Shown: piece by piece, positions 18,340-27,453 of the stretch
How positions within the stretch are numbered: position 1 is the first letter of the stretch
Layout of the letters: each line of letters opens with the position of its first letter
NCBI RefSeq assembly: GCF_000421565.1
Contig: NZ_ATXG01000002.1
Span: 434,001 to 498,000, forward strand
Length of the DNA stretch: 64,000 bases
DNA from: Agromyces subbeticus DSM 16689
Lineage (GTDB): Bacteria; Actinomycetota; Actinomycetes; Actinomycetales; Microbacteriaceae
Direction: 5' to 3'
Translations under genes and position numbers: made by a program
Notes under the pieces: model-generated
What the model was told of the DNA's origin: nothing
Database searches by the model: none
What the model saw: the letters and a program-made list of their open reading frames with translations, nothing else

Positions 18340-19161
18340 ATGCACATCGAACGAGTCCGCGACGCGGCATCCGACGCGGTGGCCGACTACGCGCGGCTCA
18401 CCGACGTCGTGCTGCGCAGCACCCGAGAGCCCGAGCAGGGGCTCTACATCGCCGAGTCCGCGAAGGTCATCGCCCGAGCCATCCGTGCGGGGCACCGACC
18501 GCGCTCGGTGCTGATGGAGGAGAAGTGGCTCGCGGCGCTCGAGCCGACGCTCGCGCCGTTCGACATCCCGGTGCACCTGGCCGAGCCCGACCAGCTCGAG
18601 GAGATCACCGGGTATCGCGTGCACCGCGGCGCGCTGGCGGCATTCGAGCGGCCCGTGCTCGCCGATCCCGCCGAGTTGCTCGCCGGCGCGCGTCGCGTCG
18701 TGGTGCTCGAAGACATCGTCGACCACACCAATGTGGGCGCCATCTTCCGCAGCGTCGCGGCGCTCGGCGCCGACGCCGTCTTCGTGAGTCCGCGGTGCGC
18801 CGACCCGCTCTACCGTCGCAGCGTGCGGGTCAGCATGGGCACGGTGTTCCAGGTGCCGTGGACGCGATTGCCCGAGTGGCCGCAGGCGGCAGAACTGCTG
18901 CACGCCCACGACTTCACGATCGCGGCTCTCGCCCTCGCCGACGACGCGGTCTCGCTGCCGGCCCTGGCGGCCGACCCGCCCGAGCGACTCGCGCTCGTCT
19001 TCGGCGCAGAGGGCGACGGGCTCAGTCGCACCGCGCTCGAGTCCGCCGATCGGGTCGTCACCATTCCGATGCGCCACGGCGTCGACTCGCTGAACGTCGC
19101 GGCTGCCGCCGCGGTCGTGCTCTACGCGGTCGCGCTCGACGAGGCGGTCTCCGATGTCTGA
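18340..19161 (+). CDS. TrmH/SpoU family RNA methyltransferase
   Basis: A 273-residue SPOUT enzyme. An N-terminal substrate-binding domain is followed by the three SpoU motifs: NVGAIFRSVAALGA, LVFGAEGDGLS and IPMRHGVDSLNVAAAAAV. These make the trefoil-knot AdoMet site. It likely methylates a ribose 2'-OH in rRNA or tRNA; the precise site is unknown. gaggtgaggaga gives a strong ribosome site ahead of ATG 18340. It overlaps the next gene by 8 bp. Confidence 0.9.
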   Translation: MHIERVRDAASDAVADYARLTDVVLRSTREPEQGLYIAESAKVIARAIRAGHRPRSVLMEEKWLAALEPTLAPFDIPVHLAEPDQLEEITGYRVHRGALAAFERPVLADPAELLAGARRVVVLEDIVDHTNVGAIFRSVAALGADAVFVSPRCADPLYRRSVRVSMGTVFQVPWTRLPEWPQAAELLHAHDFTIAALALADDAVSLPALAADPPERLALVFGAEGDGLSRTALESADRVVTIPMRHGVDSLNVAAAAAVVLYAVALDEAVSDV

Positions 19162-20404
19162 CCCCGACGTGCGGCAGGCGAACGCGCGCGTGTACCGGCG
19201 CCGGCGCATCGTCGTGTTCAGCGCCCTCGCGATCGTCGTCGCCCTCGTCACCACGGGTGGCGTCTACACCGCCAACGCGCTCGGCGCCGCCGTGCCGGCC
19301 GCTGCGCCGGCGGTGACCGACCCCGAGCCCGTCGCCGCACCCGCTCAGCCGCTCGCCCTGCCCGGGTTCGGCAGCTATGCGGTCGGCGCCGTCGGCTTCG
19401 ACGGACTCGTCGCGGCGGGCAACGAGTCGACGCCGATGGCGATGGCGAGCCTCGTGAAGATCATCACCGCACTCGTCGTGCTCGAGGCGCATCCGATCGC
19501 CGCGGGCGAGGGCGGCCCCGACATCGCGTACACCGAAGCCGACGTCGACATCTACTGGGATCAGGTCGCGCAGAACGCCTCGGTCGCCCCGGTCGCTGCC
19601 GGGTCGACGTTGACGCTGCGCGAGAGCCTCGAGGCGATGCTGCTCGCCTCGGGCGGCAACTACTCGATCTCGATCGCCAACTGGGCGTTCGGCTCCGTCG
19701 ATGCGTTCCTCGACCGCGCGCGAGCCTGGGTCGCCGAGAAGGGGCTCGTCAACACGCAACTGGCCGACTCCAGCGGTCTCTCGCTCGACAACGTCAGCAC
19801 GGCGACCGACATGGTGCAGCTCGGTCAGATCGCCCTCGCCGAGCCGACCATCGCCGAGATCGTGGCCACCCAGTCGGCCGACCTGCCCGAGATCGGCACC
19901 GTCAAGAACTCGAACAAGCTGCTCGGCACGCACGGCGTCGACGGCATCAAGACCGGCACCACCGACGACGCAGCGAACCTGCTGTTCTCGGCCGATGTGC
20001 CGGTCGGCGGCTCGAGCGTCACCGTCGTCGGCGTGCTGCTCGGCGGCGAGAACCACTCGGTGCTGAACGAGGCGATCGCGGCTTTACTCGACTCCGTCGC
20101 TCCCGGGTTCCACGAGGTCGCGCCGCTCGAAGTCGACCAGGTGCTCGCCGAGTACACGACCCCGTGGGGCGAGACGGCGCGGGCGCGCACCGCCGATGGG
20201 GCATCCCTCGTCGTCTGGAGCGATACGCCCGTCGACGTCGAGGTGCTCGCCGAGCCCGTCACGCTCGCGCCGAAGGGGCAGCAGGTCGGCACCGCCATCG
20301 TGCGTGCCGGGTCTCAGGAGATCAGCGTGCCGCTCGTGCTCGACGCCGCGATCGACGATCCCGGCACCTGGTGGCGCCTCTCGAATCCGGGTGCGCTCGA
20401 CTGA
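19154..20404 (+). CDS. D-alanyl-D-alanine carboxypeptidase-like protein
   Basis: 416 residues with an N-terminal signal anchor (about 19-40) and an Ala/Pro linker, then a penicillin-binding-type domain (peptidase S11-like). S99-L-V-K102 supplies nucleophile and base and K266-T-G-T the third motif. The second motif, normally SxN, reads S166-G-G-N169, so the Asn is shifted by one. This may lower or alter activity. The role is trimming of muropeptide stems outside the membrane. It is coupled to the trmH-like gene by an 8-bp overlap. Confidence 0.87.
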   Translation: MSDPDVRQANARVYRRRRIVVFSALAIVVALVTTGGVYTANALGAAVPAAAPAVTDPEPVAAPAQPLALPGFGSYAVGAVGFDGLVAAGNESTPMAMASLVKIITALVVLEAHPIAAGEGGPDIAYTEADVDIYWDQVAQNASVAPVAAGSTLTLRESLEAMLLASGGNYSISIANWAFGSVDAFLDRARAWVAEKGLVNTQLADSSGLSLDNVSTATDMVQLGQIALAEPTIAEIVATQSADLPEIGTVKNSNKLLGTHGVDGIKTGTTDDAANLLFSADVPVGGSSVTVVGVLLGGENHSVLNEAIAALLDSVAPGFHEVAPLEVDQVLAEYTTPWGETARARTADGASLVVWSDTPVDVEVLAEPVTLAPKGQQVGTAIVRAGSQEISVPLVLDAAIDDPGTWWRLSNPGALD

Positions 20405-20440
20405 GTCGCTGGTGGGCGGTCGTGCCGGAAGAGGGTGGGC

Positions 20441-21226
20441 TCACTCGGGCAGCGAGTACGGCCCGGCATCCGGTCGCTTGGCGCTGATGAGGTCGCCCGA
20501 CGACTGGTGCCGGATGCGGCGAACCACCCACGGCACGAGGTACTCGCGCGCCCATGACAGGTCATCGACGCGCGCCTGCCGCCACGTGCTCGACGGCAGC
20601 GGTTCGGGCTTCAGCGGCTCGAGCGTGTTGCCGACGTTGAGCGCGTCGAGCACCATGCGCGCGACCGTGTGGTGGCCGAGCGAGTTGAGGTGCAGCCGGT
20701 CGGGCGACCACATGCGCTGGTCTTGGATCTCGGTGAGCGCCCACTGGTCGGCGACGATCAGGTCGTACTTCGCAGCGATCGTGCGCAGGTTCTCGTTGTA
20801 GATCGCCACCTTGCCGCGGATGCCCCGGAACACGGGCGAGAAACCGACGTCGACGCCCGTGAAGATCACGATGGTCGCGTTGTCTCGCGAGAGTCGCTCG
20901 ATCGCGTACTCGAACCGGGCCGCGATCTCGTCGGGATCGGTGCGGGGGCGAATGACGTCGTTGCCGCCCGCCGAGATCGTGATGAGGTCGGGCCGCAGGG
21001 CGAGCGCCGGCTCGAGCTGCTCGTCGATGATCTGCTGGATGAGCTTGCCGCGCACGGCGAGGTTCGCGTACGCCAAGTCTTCGGTGCCCTGCGCGAGCAC
21101 TTCGGCGACGCGGTCGGCCCATCCGCGGTGGCCGCCGGGCGCGTTCGGCTCGGGGTCGCCGATGCCCTCGGTGAAGGAATCGCCGAGGGCGACGTAGCGA
21201 GACCAGGGATGCTGCTGCGTGACCAT
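20441..21226 (-). CDS. SGNH/GDSL hydrolase
   Basis: 261 residues with all four SGNH blocks: GDS17FTEG (block I), a Gly in block II, GGND (block III) and DRLHLN (block V, Asp and His). No signal peptide is present, so it is an intracellular esterase/lipase or acyl hydrolase. The C-terminal 60 residues after block V are basic and family-specific (WAREYLVPWVVRRIR). GGAGGA sits just before the ATG. Confidence 0.88.
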   Translation of the reverse strand: MVTQQHPWSRYVALGDSFTEGIGDPEPNAPGGHRGWADRVAEVLAQGTEDLAYANLAVRGKLIQQIIDEQLEPALALRPDLITISAGGNDVIRPRTDPDEIAARFEYAIERLSRDNATIVIFTGVDVGFSPVFRGIRGKVAIYNENLRTIAAKYDLIVADQWALTEIQDQRMWSPDRLHLNSLGHHTVARMVLDALNVGNTLEPLKPEPLPSSTWRQARVDDLSWAREYLVPWVVRRIRHQSSGDLISAKRPDAGPYSLPE

Positions 21227-21302
21227 TCCTCCATTGTGCCAAGTCGATCGGGTTCGAGCATCGTGCAGGTCGATCCGGTTCGGGGATGTCAGAACCCTCC
21301 GC

Positions 21303-21308
21303 TACGCT
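21303..21308 (+). promoter_or_regulatory. -10 element of the helicase gene, leaderless type
   Basis: TACGCT ends 8 nt before the GTG at 21317. Confidence 0.35.
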
Positions 21309-21316
21309 CGGGTTCA

Positions 21317-23113
21317 GTGAGCATCGCGACCCCTTTCGGACCCCAACCGGGTACGTCGGCGGCCGAACACCTCTCGCCGTCGTTCCCCGAGCGGGCGGCA
21401 TGGGGCACCGCCTCGAAGCTCCGCGCCTGGCAGGCCGAAGCGCTCGAGCAATATCTCGAAGAACTGCCCCGTGACTTCCTCGCCGCAGCGACGCCCGGCG
21501 CCGGCAAGACGACCTTCGCCCTCAGGCTGGCGGCCGAGTTGCGTTCGCGACGAATCATCGACCGCATCACCGTGGTGGCTCCCACCGACCACCTGAAGCG
21601 TCAATGGGCCGATGCCGCTGCGCGCGCCGGCATCCGGCTCGACCCCGACTTCCGCAACGCGCATGGTCGCAGTTCGCGGCACTATCACGGCGTGGCCGTC
21701 ACCTACGCGCAGGTCGCAATGCGGCCAGGGTTGCACCGCGACGTGACACTCTCGGGCAAGACGCTCGTCATTCTCGACGAAGTGCACCACGGCGGCGATG
21801 CACTCTCGTGGGGTGACGCGATCCGCGAGGCGTTCGACCGCGCAGAGAAGCGGCTCTCGCTGACCGGCACGCCGTTCCGCTCCGACACCGCGCCCATCCC
21901 GTTCGTGCAGTACGAGCCCGACGCCCAGGGCGTGCGGCTCTCGAAGTCCGACTACAACTACGGGTACGGCCGGGCCCTCGCCGACGGTGTCGTGCGACCG
22001 GTGCTCTTCATGGTCTACGCGGGCCACATGCGCTGGCGCACGAAGGCCGGCGACGAGATGGAGGCCAAGCTCGGCGAAGACAACACGAAAGACATCACCT
22101 CGTCCGCGTGGCGCACGGCGCTCGAGCCGAGCGGCGAGTGGATTCCCGCGGTGCTCGCGGCCGCCGATCGACGCCTCACCGAGGTGCGGCACGGCATCCC
22201 CGACGCGGGCGGGCTCGTCATCGCCACCGACCAGACGGTCGCCCGCGCCTACGCTCAGATCCTCGAACAGATCTGCGGCGAGAAGGTCACCATCGTGCTC
22301 TCCGACGAAAAGGAGGCGAGCGCCCGCATCGAGGAGTTCTCGGCGAGCGCGACGCGGTGGATGGTTGCTGTGCGCATGGTCTCCGAGGGCGTCGACGTGC
22401 CACGACTCGCCGTCGGCGTCTATGCCACGAGCGCGTCGACGCCGCTCTTCTTCGCCCAGGCGATCGGCCGCTTCGTGCGAGCCCGGCGCCGCGGCGAGAC
22501 GGCCTCGGTGTTCCTGCCGAACGTGCCGGGCCTCATGGCACTCGCCGCCCAGCTCGAGCTCGAACGCGATCACGCGCTCGACCGGCGGGGTGGCGAGAGC
22601 GACGACGACGGGCTCGACGACAGCCTGCTCGAGTCGGCCAATCGCGAGGAGCGCGCCTCCGAAGAGATGGAGAGCGGCACCTGGGAGGCGATCGGTTCGG
22701 ATGCCTCGTTCGATCGCGTGCTCTACGACGGCACCGAGTTCGGCACGCTCGCCGAGCCCGGCAGCGACGAGGAGTTCGACTTCATCGGGATTCCCGGCAT
22801 CCTCGAGCCCGAGCAGGTCTCCGAACTGCTGCGCCATCGGCAGGCGCGGCAGGCACGTCGGTCCAGTGAGCGACGCAAGCACGTGGTTGCCGACGAGAAC
22901 CCCGAACCGGTCGCGCTCTTCCGCACGTTGAAAGAGCAGCGGTCGCTGCTCAACAGTCTCGTCGGGCTCTGGGCGCGGCACACCGGCGAGGCGCACTCGC
23001 AGGTGCACGCCGAGCTGCGCCGCGTGTGCGGCGGGCCGGCCGTCGCGCAAGCCACCGTGACGCAGTTGCAGGCGCGCATCGAATTCCTCCGCAAGCGGCT
23101 CGGCAGTCGCTGA
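21317..23113 (+). CDS. DEAD/DEAH-box helicase, superfamily 2
   Basis: 598 residues. Motif I is ATPGAGKTT (about 58-66), motif II D154-E-V-H, motif III LTGTPFR, and motif VI QAIGRFVRARRRG. A Q-motif-like segment KLRAWQAEAL precedes motif I. It resembles the XPB/UvsW-like branch of SF2, with a C-terminal acidic helical tail unlike it. It may remodel DNA or RNA; no partner nuclease is adjacent. A longer open frame reaches back over the SGNH gene, but the GTG at 21317 with TACGCT upstream is preferred. Confidence 0.83.
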   Translation: MSIATPFGPQPGTSAAEHLSPSFPERAAWGTASKLRAWQAEALEQYLEELPRDFLAAATPGAGKTTFALRLAAELRSRRIIDRITVVAPTDHLKRQWADAAARAGIRLDPDFRNAHGRSSRHYHGVAVTYAQVAMRPGLHRDVTLSGKTLVILDEVHHGGDALSWGDAIREAFDRAEKRLSLTGTPFRSDTAPIPFVQYEPDAQGVRLSKSDYNYGYGRALADGVVRPVLFMVYAGHMRWRTKAGDEMEAKLGEDNTKDITSSAWRTALEPSGEWIPAVLAAADRRLTEVRHGIPDAGGLVIATDQTVARAYAQILEQICGEKVTIVLSDEKEASARIEEFSASATRWMVAVRMVSEGVDVPRLAVGVYATSASTPLFFAQAIGRFVRARRRGETASVFLPNVPGLMALAAQLELERDHALDRRGGESDDDGLDDSLLESANREERASEEMESGTWEAIGSDASFDRVLYDGTEFGTLAEPGSDEEFDFIGIPGILEPEQVSELLRHRQARQARRSSERRKHVVADENPEPVALFRTLKEQRSLLNSLVGLWARHTGEAHSQVHAELRRVCGGPAVAQATVTQLQARIEFLRKRLGSR

Positions 23114-23145
23114 CGGGCGCACCGTGCCGACATCCTGAGCGGGGC

Positions 23146-23151
23146 TAGCAT
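23146..23151 (+). promoter_or_regulatory. -10 element of the MFS gene, leaderless type
   Basis: TAGCAT ends 6 nt before the ATG at 23158. Confidence 0.5.
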
Positions 23152-23157
23152 TTCGGT

Positions 23158-24537
23158 ATGGAACGTCGCTCTCGCGTGCTCATCGTGGCCATCGTGGTCT
23201 CGTTCATCGCGTTCCTCGACGGCGCCGTCATCAACGTCGCGCTGCCGGCGATCGAGGCGGAGCTCGGCGGCGGGCTCGCGCTGCAGCAGTGGGCGGTCGA
23301 CGCCTACCTGCTCACCCTCGGGTCGCTGATCCTCCTCGCGGGCTCGCTCTCCGACTCGTTCGGGCGGCTCCGCATCATCCGCGTCGGACTCTACGGTTTC
23401 GCCGCCACCTCGGTGCTCTGCGCCGTCGCACCCGATGGCGTCGTCTTCGTCATCGCCCGGGCCCTGCAGGGGGCGGCCGGCGCGCTGCTCGTGCCGAGCT
23501 CGCTCGCGCTCATCATCGCGACGTTCGCGCAGTCGGAGCAGGGCAAGGCGATCGGTCGTTGGACCGCGTGGACGACTGTCGCATTCCTGATCGGGCCGCT
23601 CTTCGGCGGCGCGCTCGTCGACTTGCTCTCGTGGCGTCTCGTGTTCTGGATCAACCTGCTGCCGATCGCCTTCGCGCTCGTGATCATGCATGCGCTCGGC
23701 CGCGACGAACCGAACCCCGACAAGGAGCGCATCGACTGGCTGGGTGCAGGCCTCGGCGTCGTGGGACTCGGCGGCACCGTCTTCGCGCTGATCGAGCAGG
23801 GCCGGTTCGGGTGGGCATCGCCCGTCGTCTTCGTGCCGCTCGTCGTCGGCATCGTCGCGCTCATCGTCTTCCTCTGGTGGGAGCGCCGCGCTGCGCAGCC
23901 GATGCTGCCGCTGCGCCTGTTCGCGGCGCGAAATTTCGCGGCGGGCAACCTCGCCACGCTCTTCATCTATGCGGCCTTCTCGCTCGGCCCGTTCGCGATC
24001 ACGATCTTCCTGCAGGAGTACGCCGGGTTCCCCGCAACCCTCGCCGGACTCGCCACCCTGCCGCCGACCGTCATGCTCGTCTTCCTCGGCTCGTGGTTCG
24101 GTTCGCTGTCGTCACGCTTCGGGCCGCGCATCTTCATGACCGTCGGGCCGATCATCGTCGCGGTGGGCTATCTGATGACACTCGCCGTGACCCCCGAGGT
24201 CGAGTACTGGAGCCAGTTCCTGCCGGGCATCATCGTCACGGGGCTCGGCATGGCGATGACGGTCGCCCCGCTGACCGCGGCGATCCTCGGTGCCGTCGAC
24301 CCCGCCCGCGCCGGCATCGGATCGGCCGTGAACAATGCCGTGGCGCGCATCGCCGGGCTCGTGGCGATCGCGTCGATCGGGGTCATCATTGGCACGCAGC
24401 TCGACGTCGACGGCTACCACCGGGTCGCGCTCGCGACGGCTGCGGTGCTCGTGATCGGCGGCATCGTGTCGTGGATCGGCATCCGCAATCCTCAACCCGA
24501 GCCTGCGCCAGTCGAGCAGGAGCCGGCACGAGACTGA
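23158..24537 (+). CDS. MFS transporter, DHA2 (14-TM) drug exporter type
   Basis: 459 residues with about 14 hydrophobic helices. The loop 2-3 motif A is GSLSDSFGRLR, the antiporter motif C region is FLIGPLFGGAL, and helix 1 carries the DHA2-typical FLDGAVINVALPAI. This type exports drugs or metabolites against protons. No regulator is adjacent. A short Pro/Glu-rich tail ends the protein. It is convergent with the methyltransferase gene. Confidence 0.9.
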   Translation: MERRSRVLIVAIVVSFIAFLDGAVINVALPAIEAELGGGLALQQWAVDAYLLTLGSLILLAGSLSDSFGRLRIIRVGLYGFAATSVLCAVAPDGVVFVIARALQGAAGALLVPSSLALIIATFAQSEQGKAIGRWTAWTTVAFLIGPLFGGALVDLLSWRLVFWINLLPIAFALVIMHALGRDEPNPDKERIDWLGAGLGVVGLGGTVFALIEQGRFGWASPVVFVPLVVGIVALIVFLWWERRAAQPMLPLRLFAARNFAAGNLATLFIYAAFSLGPFAITIFLQEYAGFPATLAGLATLPPTVMLVFLGSWFGSLSSRFGPRIFMTVGPIIVAVGYLMTLAVTPEVEYWSQFLPGIIVTGLGMAMTVAPLTAAILGAVDPARAGIGSAVNNAVARIAGLVAIASIGVIIGTQLDVDGYHRVALATAAVLVIGGIVSWIGIRNPQPEPAPVEQEPARD

Positions 24538-24562
24538 ACTCGGGCACGCGGCCGTTCGAACG

Positions 24563-25357
24563 TCAGTTCACGCGCGCCTGCGCTGCCCATGCCCTCGTCG
24601 ACAGCACGATCGAGCCGTCGAACTCCCGGGGCAACCGCTCGCGCAGGCGTTCCCGCAGCGCCGTCCGATGCGGCTCGTCGAGCGTCGCGAGATACGACGG
24701 CGCGGGTCCCTGGCCGGCCAGAAACGGGCTCCAGTACTCGTCGAAGTCGGTGAACCGGGCCGGGACGTCGATCGCCTCGACCACGGCTTCGTCGCCAGTG
24801 GCTCGCGAAAAGAGCTCGGCGAGGGGCGCCGGACTGCAGAGTGGGAATCGCACGGCTTCGTCGAGAGCAGCGGCATCCGGATCGAGCTCGGTCGCTGCCT
24901 GCCAGAACTCGTGGATCACCTGCATTCCGTCACCGTAGTCCCAGACGTAGGCGGCGAGGCGGCCGCCCGGGGCCGTGACGCGCACCATCTCGGCGAGGGC
25001 GGCGGCCGCATCGGGCACGAAGTTCAGCACCAGGCCGGAGACGACGGCGTCGACCGAGGCATCCTCCAGCTGAAGATGCTCGGCGTCGCCCTGCCGCAGC
25101 ACGACCGCCTCGCCGAGCCGCACCCGCGCGGTCGCGAGGAAGCCCGCCGACGGGTCGATGCCGAGCACCGATATCGGGGCGCATCGGTCGACGATCGCGG
25201 CGGAGAGCGCGCCGGTACCGCACCCGACGTCGAGCCAGCGGATGCCGAGGGGCGCGTCGAGCATGGTCAGGAACCGCGCCGCGATCGGACGACTCCATCG
25301 CCCGATGTAGCGCTCGTACGCGTCACCCTGCTCCCAGCGGTCATCGACCACCCTCAC
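24563..25357 (-). CDS. Class I SAM-dependent methyltransferase
   Basis: 264 residues, a Methyltransf_11-like Rossmann fold. Motif I is WLDVGCGTGALS (about 41-52), the acidic loop is GIDPS, motif II is near GDAEHLQLEDASVDAVVSG, and post-motif is APGGRLAAYVWDYG. The substrate is unknown (small molecule, quinone or lipid). GTG at 25357 is the first available start. A second GTG two codons in would do equally well. Confidence 0.85.
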   Translation of the reverse strand: MRVVDDRWEQGDAYERYIGRWSRPIAARFLTMLDAPLGIRWLDVGCGTGALSAAIVDRCAPISVLGIDPSAGFLATARVRLGEAVVLRQGDAEHLQLEDASVDAVVSGLVLNFVPDAAAALAEMVRVTAPGGRLAAYVWDYGDGMQVIHEFWQAATELDPDAAALDEAVRFPLCSPAPLAELFSRATGDEAVVEAIDVPARFTDFDEYWSPFLAGQGPAPSYLATLDEPHRTALRERLRERLPREFDGSIVLSTRAWAAQARVN

Positions 25358-25443
25358 GTTCTACGCCTCGGCCGTCTCGGCCGCAACACGCGCGTGTCGA
25401 ATCGCGTCGCCGTCGCGTCGGTCGCGTCAGCGTCGCTCAGTGC

Positions 25444-26685
25444 TCAGTGCTCCTCGATCAGCTCGCGCTCGGCGAACTCGTTCGGCGCGCTGTCGAGACA
25501 GTCGAGTTCGGCCGCACGGTCGAGCGCCGACATGAGGTCGTCGGTGAGGTCGTCGATGTGCTCGAGGCCGATCGCGAGGCGCACGATGCCCGCGCCGGGC
25601 TTGGCCTCACCCGCCACCGGTCGGTGGGTGAGCGAGGCCGGATGCTGCACGAGGGAGTCCACCCCGCCGAGCGAGACGGCATGGGTTATCAGCTCGCACG
25701 ACTCGGTGAAGCGCGCCGCAGCTGCATACCCGCCGGCGAGCTCGATCGCGATGATGGAACCGGCGCCCTCGAGCTGCCGGCCGAGCAGTCCGCTCGGATC
25801 CTGACCAGGCAGGCCCGGATACCGCACGTGCGCCACCGCGGGATGCGTGAGCAGCCGCTCGGCGAGCAGCGCCGCCGTCGCCTGCTGGGCGCGTACCCGC
25901 AGGGGGAGTGTGCGGAGGCCCCGGTGCAGCAGGTACGCCGCCATCGGATGCAGCAGGCCGCCGGTGAGCGCGCGCACCTGGCGCAAGCGCTCCACCCAGG
26001 CCTGGTCGCCGGCGACGACGCCGCCCATGACATCGCCGTGGCCGCCGAGGTACTTCGTCGCGCTGTGCAGCACGAGGGTCGCGCCGTGCTCGACCGGGCG
26101 TTGCAGCACGGGAGTGGCGAAGGTGTTGTCGACGAGCAGGGGCACGTCGCCCGCGGCATCCGCGACCGCCCTGATGTCGACGAGCTCGAGCGTCGGGTTC
26201 GCCGGCGTCTCGACGACGACGAGACCGGTCTCGGGGCGCACCGCCGCGGCGATGCCGGCCGTGTCCGTCCACGTGACCTCGGTGCCGAGCAGTCCGCTCG
26301 CCAGCACGTGGTCGGTTCCGCCGTACAGCGGTCGAACCGCAACGACGTGCGGCCGGCCGGCAGAGGCTGTTGCGATCAGCGTCGCGGCGAGCGCCGCCAT
26401 TCCGCTCGCGAAGGCGACGGCGCCCTCGGTGCCTTCGAGGCCGGCGAGCGACTCCTCGAAGCGGGCCACGCCCGGCTGCCAGAGCCGCTGGTACACCGCC
26501 GATCGACCGTCGCCGAGGTCGTGACCGGTCGCGAGCTCTTCATACGAGGCGCCGCCGCTCTCGACGTCGCCGAGCGGGTTCGTGGTCGAGAAGTCGATGA
26601 CGGGCACATGGGATCCGCTCTCTCGAACGCCCGCCATGCCACCATGCACGGCGCGGGTCTCGAGGTGCGACGACGATGTCTGCAT
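25444..26685 (-). CDS. Cys/Met metabolism PLP-dependent enzyme (cystathionine gamma-lyase/synthase type)
   Basis: 413 residues. The PLP lysine is K211 in HSATKYLGGHGD, the PLP-N1 aspartate is D186 in VDNTFATP, and Y65-x-R67 occurs in VYQRLWQPG, a variant of the YxRxGNPT loop. It fits cystathionine gamma-lyase, cystathionine gamma-synthase or methionine gamma-lyase; residue identity alone does not separate them. The ATG at 26685 was chosen because the 36 residues upstream lie over the regulator promoter. It is divergent from an Lrp/AsnC regulator, a common control pairing. Confidence 0.87.
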   Translation of the reverse strand: MQTSSSHLETRAVHGGMAGVRESGSHVPVIDFSTTNPLGDVESGGASYEELATGHDLGDGRSAVYQRLWQPGVARFEESLAGLEGTEGAVAFASGMAALAATLIATASAGRPHVVAVRPLYGGTDHVLASGLLGTEVTWTDTAGIAAAVRPETGLVVVETPANPTLELVDIRAVADAAGDVPLLVDNTFATPVLQRPVEHGATLVLHSATKYLGGHGDVMGGVVAGDQAWVERLRQVRALTGGLLHPMAAYLLHRGLRTLPLRVRAQQATAALLAERLLTHPAVAHVRYPGLPGQDPSGLLGRQLEGAGSIIAIELAGGYAAAARFTESCELITHAVSLGGVDSLVQHPASLTHRPVAGEAKPGAGIVRLAIGLEHIDDLTDDLMSALDRAAELDCLDSAPNEFAERELIEEH

Positions 26686-26729
26686 AGCTCGAATCAAGCA
26701 GAATCTGTGAGTATCGGCAACCCGGCCCG

Positions 26730-26750
26730 AAGCATCCGTAGGATACGCTT
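26730..26750. promoter_or_regulatory. Candidate Lrp/AsnC operator
   Basis: aagcatccgtaggat then acgctt: core atcc-gta-ggat with outer aagc/gctt offset by two bases. It sits mid-way in the 110-bp divergent gap, where an Lrp-type dimer would control both genes. Confidence 0.4.
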
Positions 26751-26795
26751 GAAACCGCGAATCTTCTGCAATCTCGACTCCTGAGGAGACCACCT

Positions 26796-27272
26796 GTGGC
26801 GCAGAAACCAGAACTCGATCGAGTCGACCGAGCGCTCCTGCAGGCCCTGTCGACCAACGCGCGCGCCTCGGGCGCCGCTCTCGCCGCAGAGGTCGGGGTC
26901 GCGGAATCCACGGTATCGCTCCGGCTCCGGCGGCTGCAGACCCTCGGCACGGTGCGGGGCTACCGGGTCGACGTCGATCTCGCCTCGCTCGGCGTCTCGC
27001 TGCAGGCGCTCATCGCGATCCGCCTCGTCAAGCACGATCGCAGTGAGATCGATGCGTTCCGGCAGGCGGTTCCGCACCTGCCCGGCGTCATCGGGGTCTT
27101 CCACATGGCGGGAGCGGAAGACTACCTGATCCACGTCGCCGCCAGAGACGCCGAAGAGCTGCGCGAGTTCGTGCTCGCCTACCTCACGGGGCACCCGGCT
27201 GTGGCGCACACCGAGACGAACCTCATCTTCGAGCACGTCGACGGCGACGGCTGGAACCGGCTGGTCAGCTGA
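26796..27272 (+). CDS. Lrp/AsnC family transcriptional regulator
   Basis: 158 residues. The N-terminal helix-turn-helix has the phrases LDRVDRALLQALSTNARAS and VGVAESTVSLRLRRLQTLG. The C-terminal RAM domain has GVIGVFHMAGAEDYLIHVA. The family senses amino acids. Position opposite a cystathionine-type enzyme suggests the ligand is a sulfur amino acid and the target is that gene. GTG 26796 follows ctgaggaga. Confidence 0.92.
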   Translation: MAQKPELDRVDRALLQALSTNARASGAALAAEVGVAESTVSLRLRRLQTLGTVRGYRVDVDLASLGVSLQALIAIRLVKHDRSEIDAFRQAVPHLPGVIGVFHMAGAEDYLIHVAARDAEELREFVLAYLTGHPAVAHTETNLIFEHVDGDGWNRLVS

Positions 27273-27453
27273 CCGCTCGCCTCGCCGCAGCGCCTCGCGG
27301 TTCGGCTCTCCGAAATCCTGCCAATCACGGCGAACGGCGGCTTCACGCCCGACTCGGCCGATATCGTGACTGTCGGCCGTGCGAACGGCCGCATGCGATG
27401 GCGCGGGTGAGAATGGCCGGCGCCACCGACACCCGCCGTGGAACGGGAGCACG
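27273..27453. other. Intergenic region with a small hairpin
   Basis: A 181-bp gap. cggccgt-gcga-acggccg at 27374-27391 is a perfect 7-bp stem with no T-tract, possibly a leader hairpin or a weak terminator. No other gene is seen. Confidence 0.4.

Noticed and set aside
20669-21316. N-terminal extension of the helicase
   Set aside because: This stretch is antisense to the SGNH hydrolase and has no domain.
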